Shown: positions 1 through 6,026, numbered from the stretch's first letter. The stretch: DNA of 6,026 bases from JBGZFC01 sp964631255 (GCA_964631255.1 CAZVWS010000080.1:1-6026); one strand, 5' to 3'. Made by a program: numbers and translations. Notes: a model not told the origin generated them from the letters alone.

Positions 1-1
1 A

Positions 2-940
2 CATATTGTATTGCAAGATACCAAAGAAAATAGGGTTTTAGATGAAGTACAACAAGAGTATATTTCAACCAATAATCTGTTTTTTGTAAAAACATATACC
101 GCTGAACGTGTTATCGAGATACCTTCTAACAGCTATCTGATTGAAGCCGAATACCGGATAAAGCAGCCAAGCTACCTAAAAAGATTGGGGATTGTTACTC
201 TTACTTCCATTATTGCATCTATCATTATTGTTTCCGTACTATTCTACTTGTTGTTGATAATTAACCGCCGTTATGCCGAAATATCGAGAATGGAACGTTC
301 GTTTCACGGTGCTATTCACGATTTGAAATCGCCCCTGGCTTACGTCTATTTCACCCTCTCTTCTATGGAAGAAGACGAATTGGATATGGGTAAAAAAACA
401 GCACTATCGCAGAGTGCAAACCGGGTATTGTTTTTGAGCAACAAGATACAACGCTTATTAAAATCGAGCCAAAATATCCAAAAAATAGAAGAAGCCGATA
501 AAAAAGAGGTGTTGCTCTACGATATGCTGGAGCAAATAGAAGAAGAAATACGCACGATGTATGCCGATAAAAGTATCCGTTTTGAGAATAAGGTAGATGC
601 CGATTACACGTTGATGGTTCTGCCCGATTTGATGGAAGCATCCATTCGCATTATCATAGAAAATGCCGTGAAATACAGCGACAGCAATCCAAACGTGGAA
701 ATAACCGCCATCCGCAACGTGTCTGATTTGAAGATTTTTATTACAGACAAGGGCATAGGAATAAACGCGAAACAACTTAAAAATATATTTAAGCCTTACT
801 ATTCGTCCGATAAAATGCAAGGAAACGGCATTGGGCTGTATTATGCTCAAAGCATTGTAAAAGCACACGGGGGCAACATTTCCGTTACAAGCGAGGAGGG
901 TAAAGGCTCTACTTTTGTTATAACCATACCAAACAGATAA
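2..940 (+). CDS. Sensor histidine kinase, 5'-truncated by window edge
   Basis: Membrane sensor kinase of a two-component system; it should autophosphorylate on His and pass the phosphate to the regulator encoded just downstream. The frame is open back to base 2, so the true start lies outside the window; a TTG at base 11 is only the first possible start codon seen. Numbering from that TTG: residues 1-55 look like the tail of a periplasmic sensor region, and 59-84 form a hydrophobic membrane helix followed by Arg-Arg. The H-box is FHGAIHDLKSPL with phosphoacceptor His103 (codon 317-319). The N-box Asn is at 217 (IIIENAVKYS), the G1 box DKGIG at 246-250, the F-box IFKPYY at 259-264, and the G2 box GNGIGL at 271-276. 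The ATP-binding domain is complete, ending TFVITIPNR. The protein probably has an earlier membrane helix upstream. The sensed signal cannot be told from what is visible. Confidence 0.93.
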   Translation, partial: HIVLQDTKENRVLDEVQQEYISTNNLFFVKTYTAERVIEIPSNSYLIEAEYRIKQPSYLKRLGIVTLTSIIASIIIVSVLFYLLLIINRRYAEISRMERSFHGAIHDLKSPLAYVYFTLSSMEEDELDMGKKTALSQSANRVLFLSNKIQRLLKSSQNIQKIEEADKKEVLLYDMLEQIEEEIRTMYADKSIRFENKVDADYTLMVLPDLMEASIRIIIENAVKYSDSNPNVEITAIRNVSDLKIFITDKGIGINAKQLKNIFKPYYSSDKMQGNGIGLYYAQSIVKAHGGNISVTSEEGKGSTFVITIPNR

Positions 941-944
941 AGCT

Positions 945-962
945 ATGAATTCAAAAAAATAA
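945..962 (+). other. Out-of-frame start with A7 slippery run
   Basis: ATG at 945, four bases after the kinase stop, reads M-N-S-K-K then TAA (960-962). The run of seven A at 953-959 is phased as A AAA AAA in this frame, which is the X XXY YYZ pattern of a -1 slippery site. A -1 shift here continues as I-K-V-L-L-V-D-D-D, joining the response regulator exactly at its first beta strand. Three explanations fit: a one-base homopolymer error in the sequence, a real inactivating or attenuating deletion, or translational or transcriptional slippage. The sequence alone cannot separate them. Confidence 0.7.
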
Positions 963-967
963 AAGTA

Positions 968-1648
968 TTGCTCGTGGATGACGATGTAATTTTGGGCAAT
1001 GGCGTAGTGGGCGAACTGAATAAACGCGGCTACGATGCTACCTACCTGAGCGCTACATACGGAGTGGAAGAAGCCATAAAACAACTAAAGCCGGATGTTC
1101 TGGTTTTTGATGTGGAGATAGGTAAAGAAAACGGCATTAAAGTAACAGAAAAGCTCTTTAAAGGAAGTCCGTCTTTGCCCATCATTTTCATCTCATCTTA
1201 TCACGAAGATGAAACAAAAGAAGCCGGGCTAATGGCTGGAGGAATGGCATACATAGAGAAACCTTTTTCTCTAAAACTACTTTCGGCTCACATAGACCGC
1301 TTTTCGCGAATGAAAAAGCTAACGCCCGAAACATCCGAACATATTATTTCTATTGGTAAAATTTTGTTAGATACCCGCAATAGAACGCTGATACTTGCCA
1401 ATGGCTCTATGCTGGATTTACGCCCGATGGAGTACGTGATTTTGAAAAAACTAACCGATAACTTCAATGAAACGGTATCGAGAGAAGATTTTTATTTGGC
1501 TATATGGAAAAAAGAAGCGTCCTACTACAATGAGCAAAGCCTAAATAACTATATCCACAGGGTACGTGTAATGCTGGAAAACAACGACACCGGACTGGAA
1601 GTTTCACTTCATAGAGGCAAGGGGTATCGATTGAAAAACATGGAATAA
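968..1648 (+). CDS. OmpR-type response regulator with disrupted start
   Basis: DNA-binding response regulator, likely partner of the kinase ending 27 bases upstream. Numbering from the TTG at 968: the receiver domain spans about 1-112, with the acidic cluster DDD at 4-6, phosphoacceptor Asp48 (LVFDVE), Ser76 in the switch position (IIFISSY) and Lys98 (YIEKPF). The C-terminal winged helix spans about 125-224, with LDLRPMEYVIL near 149-159, the recognition region NEQSLNNYIHRVRVML, and the usual closing HRGKGYRL. The odd part is the start. No ATG or GTG lies in frame between the kinase stop and the receiver domain. Starting at TTG 968 would remove most of the first beta strand (residues I-K-V before LLVDDD). 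The ATG at 945 would give MNSKKIKVLLVDDD if the A7 run at 953-959 had one more A or the ribosome slipped -1. The gene may therefore really begin at 945. The family call is secure; the start and intactness are not. Confidence 0.88.
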   Translation: MLVDDDVILGNGVVGELNKRGYDATYLSATYGVEEAIKQLKPDVLVFDVEIGKENGIKVTEKLFKGSPSLPIIFISSYHEDETKEAGLMAGGMAYIEKPFSLKLLSAHIDRFSRMKKLTPETSEHIISIGKILLDTRNRTLILANGSMLDLRPMEYVILKKLTDNFNETVSREDFYLAIWKKEASYYNEQSLNNYIHRVRVMLENNDTGLEVSLHRGKGYRLKNME

Positions 1649-1713
1649 AACAAAAGAACCGATACGCGTTCCAATATATTCTATTGCTACATGATACTGA
1701 CCACGCGGAGTAC

Positions 1714-1744
1714 CATACGTTTACATTTCTATCATACGTTTGCA
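1714..1744. repeat. Short direct repeat between convergent genes
   Basis: CATACGTTTACA at 1714-1725 and CATACGTTTGCA at 1733-1744 match at 11 of 12 positions and start 19 bases apart, close to two helical turns. They lie in the 130-base gap between the 3' ends of the response regulator (+) and the NagB-like/PIG-L gene (-). No convincing intrinsic terminator is visible in that gap; the best hairpins have only 4-base stems. The repeat may be a protein-binding site or chance. Confidence 0.35.
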
Positions 1745-1778
1745 ATTATAGATACCACACTCTCGTGGCACGGCAAAA

Positions 1779-3767
1779 TCACGATTTGGCAGGTTTATAC
1801 TCCACAAATGCTTCTATTGCCTCGTACGATGCCAATCCCAATTTGTCGTACATGGCAGCAGTGGCTCGGTTGCGCTCTTCCGAGCGCTGCCAAAACAGTC
1901 TCTCGTCGTCGCCCAAATAGGGTGCGCTATCCATCTGAGATTGGTGTTTGAGAATGGCATTTCTTTTTTGTCGCAACTCTTCGGGCGAGATTGGCACAGC
2001 CATTTCAATGTGGTCTATCTCCCACTCCATCCACGCGCCGCGGTACATCCACACGCGACAATCGCGAAACCATGGCTGCTCTTTGAGTAACTCTATCGCT
2101 GCCAGTGCAATATCCAAACAGGCTTTGTGCGTACCGTGCGGGTCCGCCAAATCGCCTGCCACATAGATTTGGTGTGGCTGGATGCTTTCGATAAAATCTT
2201 GCACGATATGAACATCTTTTGCCGAAATTTCATTTTTCTTTACTCTGCCGGTTTCGTAAAAGGGGAGGTCGAGAAAGTGCACGTATTCTGTCGATAAGCC
2301 CACGTATCTGCTTGCCGAACGGGCTTCTTCGCGGCGTATTCTGCCTTTTATCAGGCGAATTTCGGGTGTATCGATATCGTCGTCTCTTTTCTCGTGCAGC
2401 AAAAAACGAAGCATATCGGAGTTGGTTTGTTTCAGTTTTTGGTTGTTGGGGTCAAACTCTTTTTGCATATTTTGAAATACCGACAGGTAACGAATTACCT
2501 CCTCGTCGCCCACGGCAATATTGCCCGATGTTTGGTAAGCCACATGCACTTCATGTCCTTGATTGACCAATCGCTGGAATGTGCCGCCCATAGAAATAAC
2601 ATCGTCGTCGGGATGCGGACTAAAAATAATTATCCGTTTGGGATATGGTTTTGCTCTTTCGGGACGATAGGTGTCATCGGCATTGGGTTTCCCGCCCGGC
2701 CATCCGGTTATGGTGTGCTGTAAATCGTTGAATATTTTTATATTGACATTGTATGCCGAGCCATACAGGGTGATGAGTTCGCTCAAGCCATTGTCGTTAT
2801 AATCTTTGTTGGTTAGTTTCAAAATGGGTTTGTTTACAATATCGCACAACCAGATAATGGCTCGCCTTATCAATTTGTTGGTCCAATCGCAATTGGTTAC
2901 CAGCCAAGGATGACTGATACGGGTAAGTTCTGCTGCAGCATCCAAATTGATATAAATATTCACTTTGGGATGGGTTTGCAACACCGATGCGGGCATGGAT
3001 TCGGTTATCGGACCTTCTACCATTTCGCTAATACTCAATGCCTTTTGCTCGCCCCATGCCAGCAAGGCAATCTCTTTGGCAGCCATCATATCGGCAATGC
3101 CCATGGTAATGGCACTGATGGGCACCTTGTCTTTGGAATCGAAATTGGACGAAATATCGTTTCGCGAATCGCCATCCAGCATCACCAATCGCATTTTGGA
3201 GTGCAAATTGCTACCGGGCATATTGAAACCGATATTTCCCTTGCTACCCAATCCCAACAAGAGGTAATCTAATCCGCCCTGCTTTTTCAGCTCTTCTTCA
3301 TACTCTTCGCAAATATCGGATATGAGGTCTTTTTCTACTGCCGCATTGGGCGAGAAAATGTTTTGTGGGTCGATATCGATGTGGTCCAGAAAAATCTCTC
3401 GTAGCATTTTGATGTAGCTGAACGATGAGTCGGAAATGGGATAAAACTCGTAGATATTAAAAACTACCAAATTACGGAAACTCACCTTCTCTTCTTGGTG
3501 TTTTTTTACCAATTCCTGATAAACGACCAGCGGCGTTTCGCCCCCATTGACACCCAATACAAAGGGTTGGTTTTGGCTTTGCTTTTCCAACATTCGTTTC
3601 ACGATGCTGTTGGCTACTTTTTTGGCGGCTCTTTGGGCCTCTTCGTAGATAAAAACCGGCATTTTCTCGAAACGAGTCAACGTATATTCGTCGAAATCGG
3701 TTTCGGGGCGGTAGTAATTTTTGGGTATTCGTTCCAATGTGATGGATGAACTAAGATCTAATTGCAT
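1779..3767 (-). CDS. NagB-like / PIG-L (LmbE) deacetylase fusion protein
   Basis: Cytoplasmic 662-residue two-domain protein of the type annotated in Bacteroides as glucosamine-6-phosphate deaminase-like. Residues ~30-290 have the NagB fold signature: VLGVNGGETP (70-79, phosphate loop), FNIYEF (103-108), GLGSKGNIGFNMP (172-184), WGEQKAL (238-244) and QTHPK (264-268). By hand alignment to E. coli NagB, catalytic Asp72, Asp141, His143 and Glu148 are Tyr106, Lys176, Asn178 and Met183. The phosphate ligand Lys208 is kept (Lys242), while Arg172 appears lost. Deaminase activity is therefore unlikely, whatever name a pipeline gives. Residues ~376-560 form a PIG-L/LmbE domain with the metal motif HPDDD (His385, Asp387, Asp388) and DPHGTH (His544, His547), so zinc-dependent N-deacetylation of an acetylated amino sugar is plausible; the substrate is unknown. 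The ATG at 3765-3767 gives MQLDLSSSITLERIP, which as I recall resembles homologue N-termini. There is no signal peptide. A terminator upstream suggests the gene has its own promoter. Confidence 0.9.
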   Translation of the reverse strand: MQLDLSSSITLERIPKNYYRPETDFDEYTLTRFEKMPVFIYEEAQRAAKKVANSIVKRMLEKQSQNQPFVLGVNGGETPLVVYQELVKKHQEEKVSFRNLVVFNIYEFYPISDSSFSYIKMLREIFLDHIDIDPQNIFSPNAAVEKDLISDICEEYEEELKKQGGLDYLLLGLGSKGNIGFNMPGSNLHSKMRLVMLDGDSRNDISSNFDSKDKVPISAITMGIADMMAAKEIALLAWGEQKALSISEMVEGPITESMPASVLQTHPKVNIYINLDAAAELTRISHPWLVTNCDWTNKLIRRAIIWLCDIVNKPILKLTNKDYNDNGLSELITLYGSAYNVNIKIFNDLQHTITGWPGGKPNADDTYRPERAKPYPKRIIIFSPHPDDDVISMGGTFQRLVNQGHEVHVAYQTSGNIAVGDEEVIRYLSVFQNMQKEFDPNNQKLKQTNSDMLRFLLHEKRDDDIDTPEIRLIKGRIRREEARSASRYVGLSTEYVHFLDLPFYETGRVKKNEISAKDVHIVQDFIESIQPHQIYVAGDLADPHGTHKACLDIALAAIELLKEQPWFRDCRVWMYRGAWMEWEIDHIEMAVPISPEELRQKRNAILKHQSQMDSAPYLGDDERLFWQRSEERNRATAAMYDKLGLASYEAIEAFVEYKPAKS

Positions 3768-3968
3768 ACAAGTAAACGGTATAAAATGGGCACATTTGAT
3801 TTTTTTTGGTTCTTATCCCGAAAAAATTCATTTTCCACCGAAAAGCGATTGGGAAAAATCATCTGATTTCGAGAACAGACACACGTCATTATAGAAACAA
3901 ATCAAAAGCCAAAATGTTGCTTTTTTATTGGCAAAATAATTGGTTATTTGCTTGCTGCAAAACCATAG
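3768..3968 (-). promoter_or_regulatory. Probable promoter and leader region of the fusion gene
   Basis: The 201 bases between the terminator and the ATG at 3767 must carry the fusion gene's promoter if the terminator is efficient. No exact Bacteroidota -7 box (TAnnTTTG) is present on the - strand; TTGATTTG and TTATTTTG come within one base but lack a well-placed -33 TTTG. The bases just before the ATG are A/T-rich, as is common in this phylum, with no clear Shine-Dalgarno. Small inverted repeats (for example TTTTCC at 3831-3836 with GGAAAA at 3852-3857) are too weak to call. The role is inferred from position only. Confidence 0.4.
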
Positions 3969-4089
3969 AAAAAAAAAGAGATGCGGCAATTTGCCCCTAA
4001 AAAGGCGAAATTACCGCATCTGTTTGTCCGTCATAAAAACGGGATATTGGTTTTAATTCAAAAAAACGGAGCAACTATTTGCTTGCTGC
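3945..4089. repeat. 14-base repeat of the transporter 3' end
   Basis: TATTTGCTTGCTGC occurs at 4076-4089, where on the - strand it encodes the transporter's last residues A-A-S-K and part of the stop, and again at 3945-3958, 131 bases farther along that strand. The downstream copy would also read A-A-S-K followed by TAA. Flanks on the far side are not similar. It could be a relic of a small 3' duplication or chance; the intrinsic terminator lies between the copies. Confidence 0.4.
3969..4020 (-). terminator. Strong intrinsic terminator after the POT-like transporter
   Basis: Inverted repeat with arms 3980-3995 and 4004-4020 and an 8-base loop at 3996-4003. Outermost are seven pairs GATGCGG/CCGCATC, then one position that is G-U in the - strand RNA but a C-A mismatch in the + strand RNA, five A-T pairs, one bulged base (4007) and three G-C pairs. 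On the - strand the stem is followed by TC and nine T (A9 at 3969-3977). The U-tract and the wobble pair both point to use on the - strand. It lies 55 bases past the transporter stop and about 200 bases before the NagB-like/PIG-L start. Confidence 0.88.
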
Positions 4090-5466
4090 TTGCAACTCTT
4101 TTCGGGCATCGATGCTTTTGGTTACCTTGGCATAAACAATCAATGCCAAAGCCGATAAGGCCCCAATTGCTACAAACACATACCAGATATAGTGGGCATT
4201 TGCAGTTGCCGATGCATATTGCACCGTGTCGAGTATGCCGGCTTCATTGGTATATAGGCGTGGGTCGGGACAATATTTTTCGAGTAGAAATCCCGAAATA
4301 CCGAATGCAAAAAGATAGGAGAAAAACGAATGCAAATGGCTAAATCCCAAGTACAAACCCTCTTCGCCGGCGGGAGCTTGCAGCGAGAAATACTCCAAAT
4401 AACGCGGCGAGATAAAACACTCGGCAATGGCTTGAAACGCGATACCGATAATCATCATGAATGCCACGGGGTGCATGCCCAAAATAAGTTCGCCGCCATT
4501 TTGATTGCCCAACGACATGATAAGTGCCGATAGCGGGATAATGAACATACCAATCATCATGGAAGTGAGCGCGCTTTTTTTCTTCATAAATGAGGTGATA
4601 AAATTGACACTGATAAACACAATGAGCGGGTTCACGTTGGCATACCAACCGGGAGTTGCCGCATCGCCAATGAGACGAATCACGTATTTGGGCATGGTAG
4701 AATACATCTGGCTTTGAATCATCCAAAAGCCGCTCACGATGAGCATGAGCACCATCAAACGACCGTTTTTCATCACTTTCAGCAACGAGCTCAACAATTC
4801 GGAAACGGTTTTGCCTTGTCCTTCGGTATGTGCCGATTTGTAAAACAAGAAAACAAGCACCAAAGCCATGAGCGTCATCGATGCCGAGAAGAAATTCAGA
4901 TACACCAAACCTTCATCGCCCATGCTTTTGCGAAGTGGGTCCACCACGGTTTTGCCAAGAAATGCACCAATATTTACCATCATATAGAAAATGGCGTAAC
5001 CTTTTGCTCGGTTGTCGGGCGTGGTTTCGCGAGCAACGGTGCCCGAAATAACCGCTTTGATGAATGCGCCGCCAATCACGATAAAAATAAGTACCGGAAT
5101 GATAGACCACTGATAGATACTCTCCGTGAGGCCGGTAAAATGTGCCGTCATGCCATAGTTTACCAAACCGGCGCTTTGCAACATGGTTGGCAATATGCCC
5201 AATCCGGCATAGCCGATAGTGAGCAACGAAAAAGCGAGTATGATTGCTTTTCTGAATCCCATTTTATCGGCAATGGCGCCTGTAAAAGTGGGAAGCAGAT
5301 AGAGAAATGCCGAGAAAAGTCCGGCGATGATTCCGGCTTGAATATCAGAAAATCCCCAAACATTGGACAAATATAACGTGATGACAATAAAAACGGCATA
5401 ATATGCCAAACGCTCCAAGAGTTCTACAAAATTGGCTACCCAAAAGGGTTTTGAAAATTTATTCAT
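4075..5466 (-). CDS. POT/PTR2-like MFS transporter
   Basis: Inner-membrane secondary transporter of 463 residues, most like the proton-dependent oligopeptide (POT) branch of the major facilitator superfamily. The POT hallmark ExxERxxYY is present in helix 1 (Glu15, Glu18, Arg19, Tyr22, Tyr23), as are the FYxxxNxG motif (Phe160-Gly167, NIG) in helix 5 and the ECFISP...QAP segment (349-365) at helix 10. An MFS motif A-like GAIADKMGFRK lies at 63-73 after helix 2. I count about 12 helices: 9-32, 40-62, 72-92, 120-141, 155-171, 187-208, 237-256, 276-296, 300-320, 331-350, 373-397 and 426-447. Typical bacterial POT proteins have 14; here the loop between helices 6 and 7 is only ~28 residues, so the extra pair is missing. 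The substrate may be a di- or tripeptide or another small conjugate; the sequence does not decide. The ATG at 5464-5466 starts directly before the first helix. The gene is closed by a strong terminator. Confidence 0.9.
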   Translation of the reverse strand: MNKFSKPFWVANFVELLERLAYYAVFIVITLYLSNVWGFSDIQAGIIAGLFSAFLYLLPTFTGAIADKMGFRKAIILAFSLLTIGYAGLGILPTMLQSAGLVNYGMTAHFTGLTESIYQWSIIPVLIFIVIGGAFIKAVISGTVARETTPDNRAKGYAIFYMMVNIGAFLGKTVVDPLRKSMGDEGLVYLNFFSASMTLMALVLVFLFYKSAHTEGQGKTVSELLSSLLKVMKNGRLMVLMLIVSGFWMIQSQMYSTMPKYVIRLIGDAATPGWYANVNPLIVFISVNFITSFMKKKSALTSMMIGMFIIPLSALIMSLGNQNGGELILGMHPVAFMMIIGIAFQAIAECFISPRYLEYFSLQAPAGEEGLYLGFSHLHSFFSYLFAFGISGFLLEKYCPDPRLYTNEAGILDTVQYASATANAHYIWYVFVAIGALSALALIVYAKVTKSIDARKELQAASK

Positions 5467-5580
5467 TATTTAAAAGATGTATTTATGTCGAAAAAAGACA
5501 AATTAATAGTAAATGAGCAGTCCCTGCATTGATAAAAATGCTAGGCTTAATAATAAAATTCTCAAACTATAGTATTCATA

Positions 5581-5637
5581 GGGTAATTAGTTTATAATTA
5601 GCAAGATAAAATCATATATCAGTAAACCTAATAACCC
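5581..5637. repeat. Imperfect inverted repeat upstream of the transporter
   Basis: GGGTAATTAGTTTA at 5581-5594 pairs with TAAACCTAATAACCC at 5623-5637 with one mismatch and one single-base gap, around a 28-base spacer. It sits ~115 bases upstream of the transporter start. The arms lack a following T-run on either strand, so an intrinsic terminator is unlikely. It may be a regulator site, an RNA hairpin, or a decayed element end. Confidence 0.45.
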
Positions 5638-5810
5638 ACAAAAAAGTACGAATCTAAAGTCATTTCTTTTAGAATTTCATTAAAGTAGTCTTGTCCAACT
5701 CACAATTTTGAAATTGCTTGTATGACTTGGGAAGATAAAATTGTTTTCTAATAATTTTTTTCTCATTTGTTGGTATATATAATTGTGTAATGAAATTGCA
5801 TACAACATTT

Positions 5811-5845
5811 TATTTGCGAACAAATATACAATATTCGTCAATATT
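5811..5845. repeat. Two adjacent perfect 6-base dyads
   Basis: TATTTG-cgaa-CAAATA at 5811-5826 and AATATT-cgtc-AATATT at 5830-5845 each have perfect 6-base arms and a 4-base spacer beginning CG, and are separated by three bases. The first overlaps an exact Bacteroidota -7 box on the - strand (TATATTTG, 5821-5828). They could be operator half-sites, but AT-rich DNA yields short dyads easily. Confidence 0.35.
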
Positions 5846-5957
5846 AAACTTATCATATTCCGCAACCAACAAATACATTTTGGCAAAAATAATAAATATA
5901 TTTAACATAATGCTATTTATACCATTATTTTTACGCCTGTGTTATGGGCTGCCCCGT

Positions 5958-6026
5958 TTATTTTGTTAATAATTCAGTCATTTTTTCGCTGTGTTCTTTT
6001 ATCTCATTATGGCTGTTCATACCGTT
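5958..6026 (-). CDS. C-terminal end of an unidentified gene, cut by window edge
   Basis: On the - strand the frame entering from the right edge reads 22 codons to TAA at 5958-5960. It ends NGMNSHNEIKEHSEKMTELLTK, a charged, helix-forming tail with balanced composition, unlike the AT-rich noncoding DNA that follows. Too little is visible to name a family. An internal ATG (6018-6020) could start a tiny 20-residue peptide instead, but a longer gene running out of the window is more likely. It lies on the same strand as the transporter, with about 490 bases between them, so co-transcription is doubtful. Confidence 0.45.
   Translation of the reverse strand, partial: NGMNSHNEIKEHSEKMTELLTK

Larger units (their letters stand above)
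5467..5957. other. AT-rich intergenic region, no supported gene
   Basis: About 490 bases upstream of the transporter without a convincing coding frame. The longest frame (5680-5886, -) has low-complexity, Ile/Asn/Leu-rich composition and no recognisable motif. TTAATTTG on the - strand at 5499-5506 is one base off the Bacteroidota -7 box and would start transcription ~30 bases before the transporter ATG, but no -33 box accompanies it. An exact -7 match, TATATTTG (- strand), lies at 5821-5828 and another, TATTTTTG, at 5884-5891, both without a well-spaced -33. Several inverted repeats lie here and are listed separately. No tRNA-like or IS-end signature was seen. Confidence 0.6.

Noticed and set aside
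458..1084. 208-codon open frame on the - strand across the kinase and the regulator start
   Set aside because: It is antisense to clearly conserved kinase and receiver motifs; the product is rich in Phe, Tyr and His with no recognisable domain.
1656..1770. Bidirectional terminator between the convergent genes
   Set aside because: Candidate hairpins (GAAC/GTTC, CCAC/GTGG, TACT/AGTA) have only four-base stems and no adjacent T-tract.
1684..1951. Overlapping + strand frames after the response regulator
   Set aside because: Most of their length is antisense to the fusion gene's C-terminus and there is no recognisable product.
2910..3272. 120-codon open frame on the + strand inside the NagB-like domain
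   Set aside because: It is fully antisense to conserved NagB motifs and shows no domain of its own.
4714..5376. 220-codon open frame on the + strand inside the transporter
   Set aside because: It is antisense to a membrane-protein gene; its His/Gln/Glu-rich composition is what such an antisense frame gives, and it has no motif.
5499..5506. TTAATTTG as the transporter promoter -7 box
   Set aside because: It is one base off TAnnTTTG and has no TTTG 19-21 bases upstream, so it is mentioned only in the intergenic entry.
5680..5886. 68-codon - strand frame upstream of the transporter
   Set aside because: Composition matches AT-rich noncoding DNA, there is no motif, and it spans the dyad cluster's candidate -7 box.
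5946..5955. GC-rich GGGCTGCCCC as a terminator for the right-edge gene
   Set aside because: The stem is only three pairs and no T-run follows on the - strand.

Overview
The window looks like a Bacteroidota chromosome segment, most likely Bacteroidales. The reasons are moderately AT-rich DNA, weak or absent Shine-Dalgarno signals before the starts, and a NagB-like/PIG-L fusion of a type I know from Bacteroides (the BT_0258-type 'glucosamine-6-phosphate deaminase-like' protein). This placement is from memory of families, not from a search.

Layout. Bases 2-1648 (+ strand) hold a two-component pair: the C-terminal ~310 residues of a membrane sensor histidine kinase, cut by the left edge, then an OmpR-type response regulator. 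The regulator has no ordinary start codon in its own frame. The natural ATG (945) is one base out of frame across a run of seven A, so the gene is either frameshifted, misassembled by one A, or expressed by slippage. Bases 1649-1778 separate the pair from a convergent gene and hold a short direct repeat.

Bases 1779-3767 (- strand) encode a 662-residue two-domain protein. Its N-terminal domain has the NagB fold signature but, by hand alignment, has lost all four catalytic residues. Its C-terminal domain is a PIG-L/LmbE deacetylase with an intact metal site. Upstream on the same strand, 4075-5466 encodes a proton-dependent oligopeptide transporter (POT)-like MFS protein. A strong intrinsic terminator (3969-4020) lies between the two, so they are probably separate transcription units despite shared orientation.

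Bases 5467-5957 are AT-rich and apparently noncoding, with several inverted repeats. At the right edge (5958-6026, - strand) the last 22 codons of another gene appear to run out of the window.

Working model (inference): the transporter may import a small amino-sugar or peptide-linked substrate, and the fusion protein may deacetylate an N-acetylated sugar using its dead NagB domain as a ligand-binding or regulatory module. Nothing in the sequence ties the two-component pair to these genes. I see no rRNA, tRNA, CRISPR array or intact mobile element.
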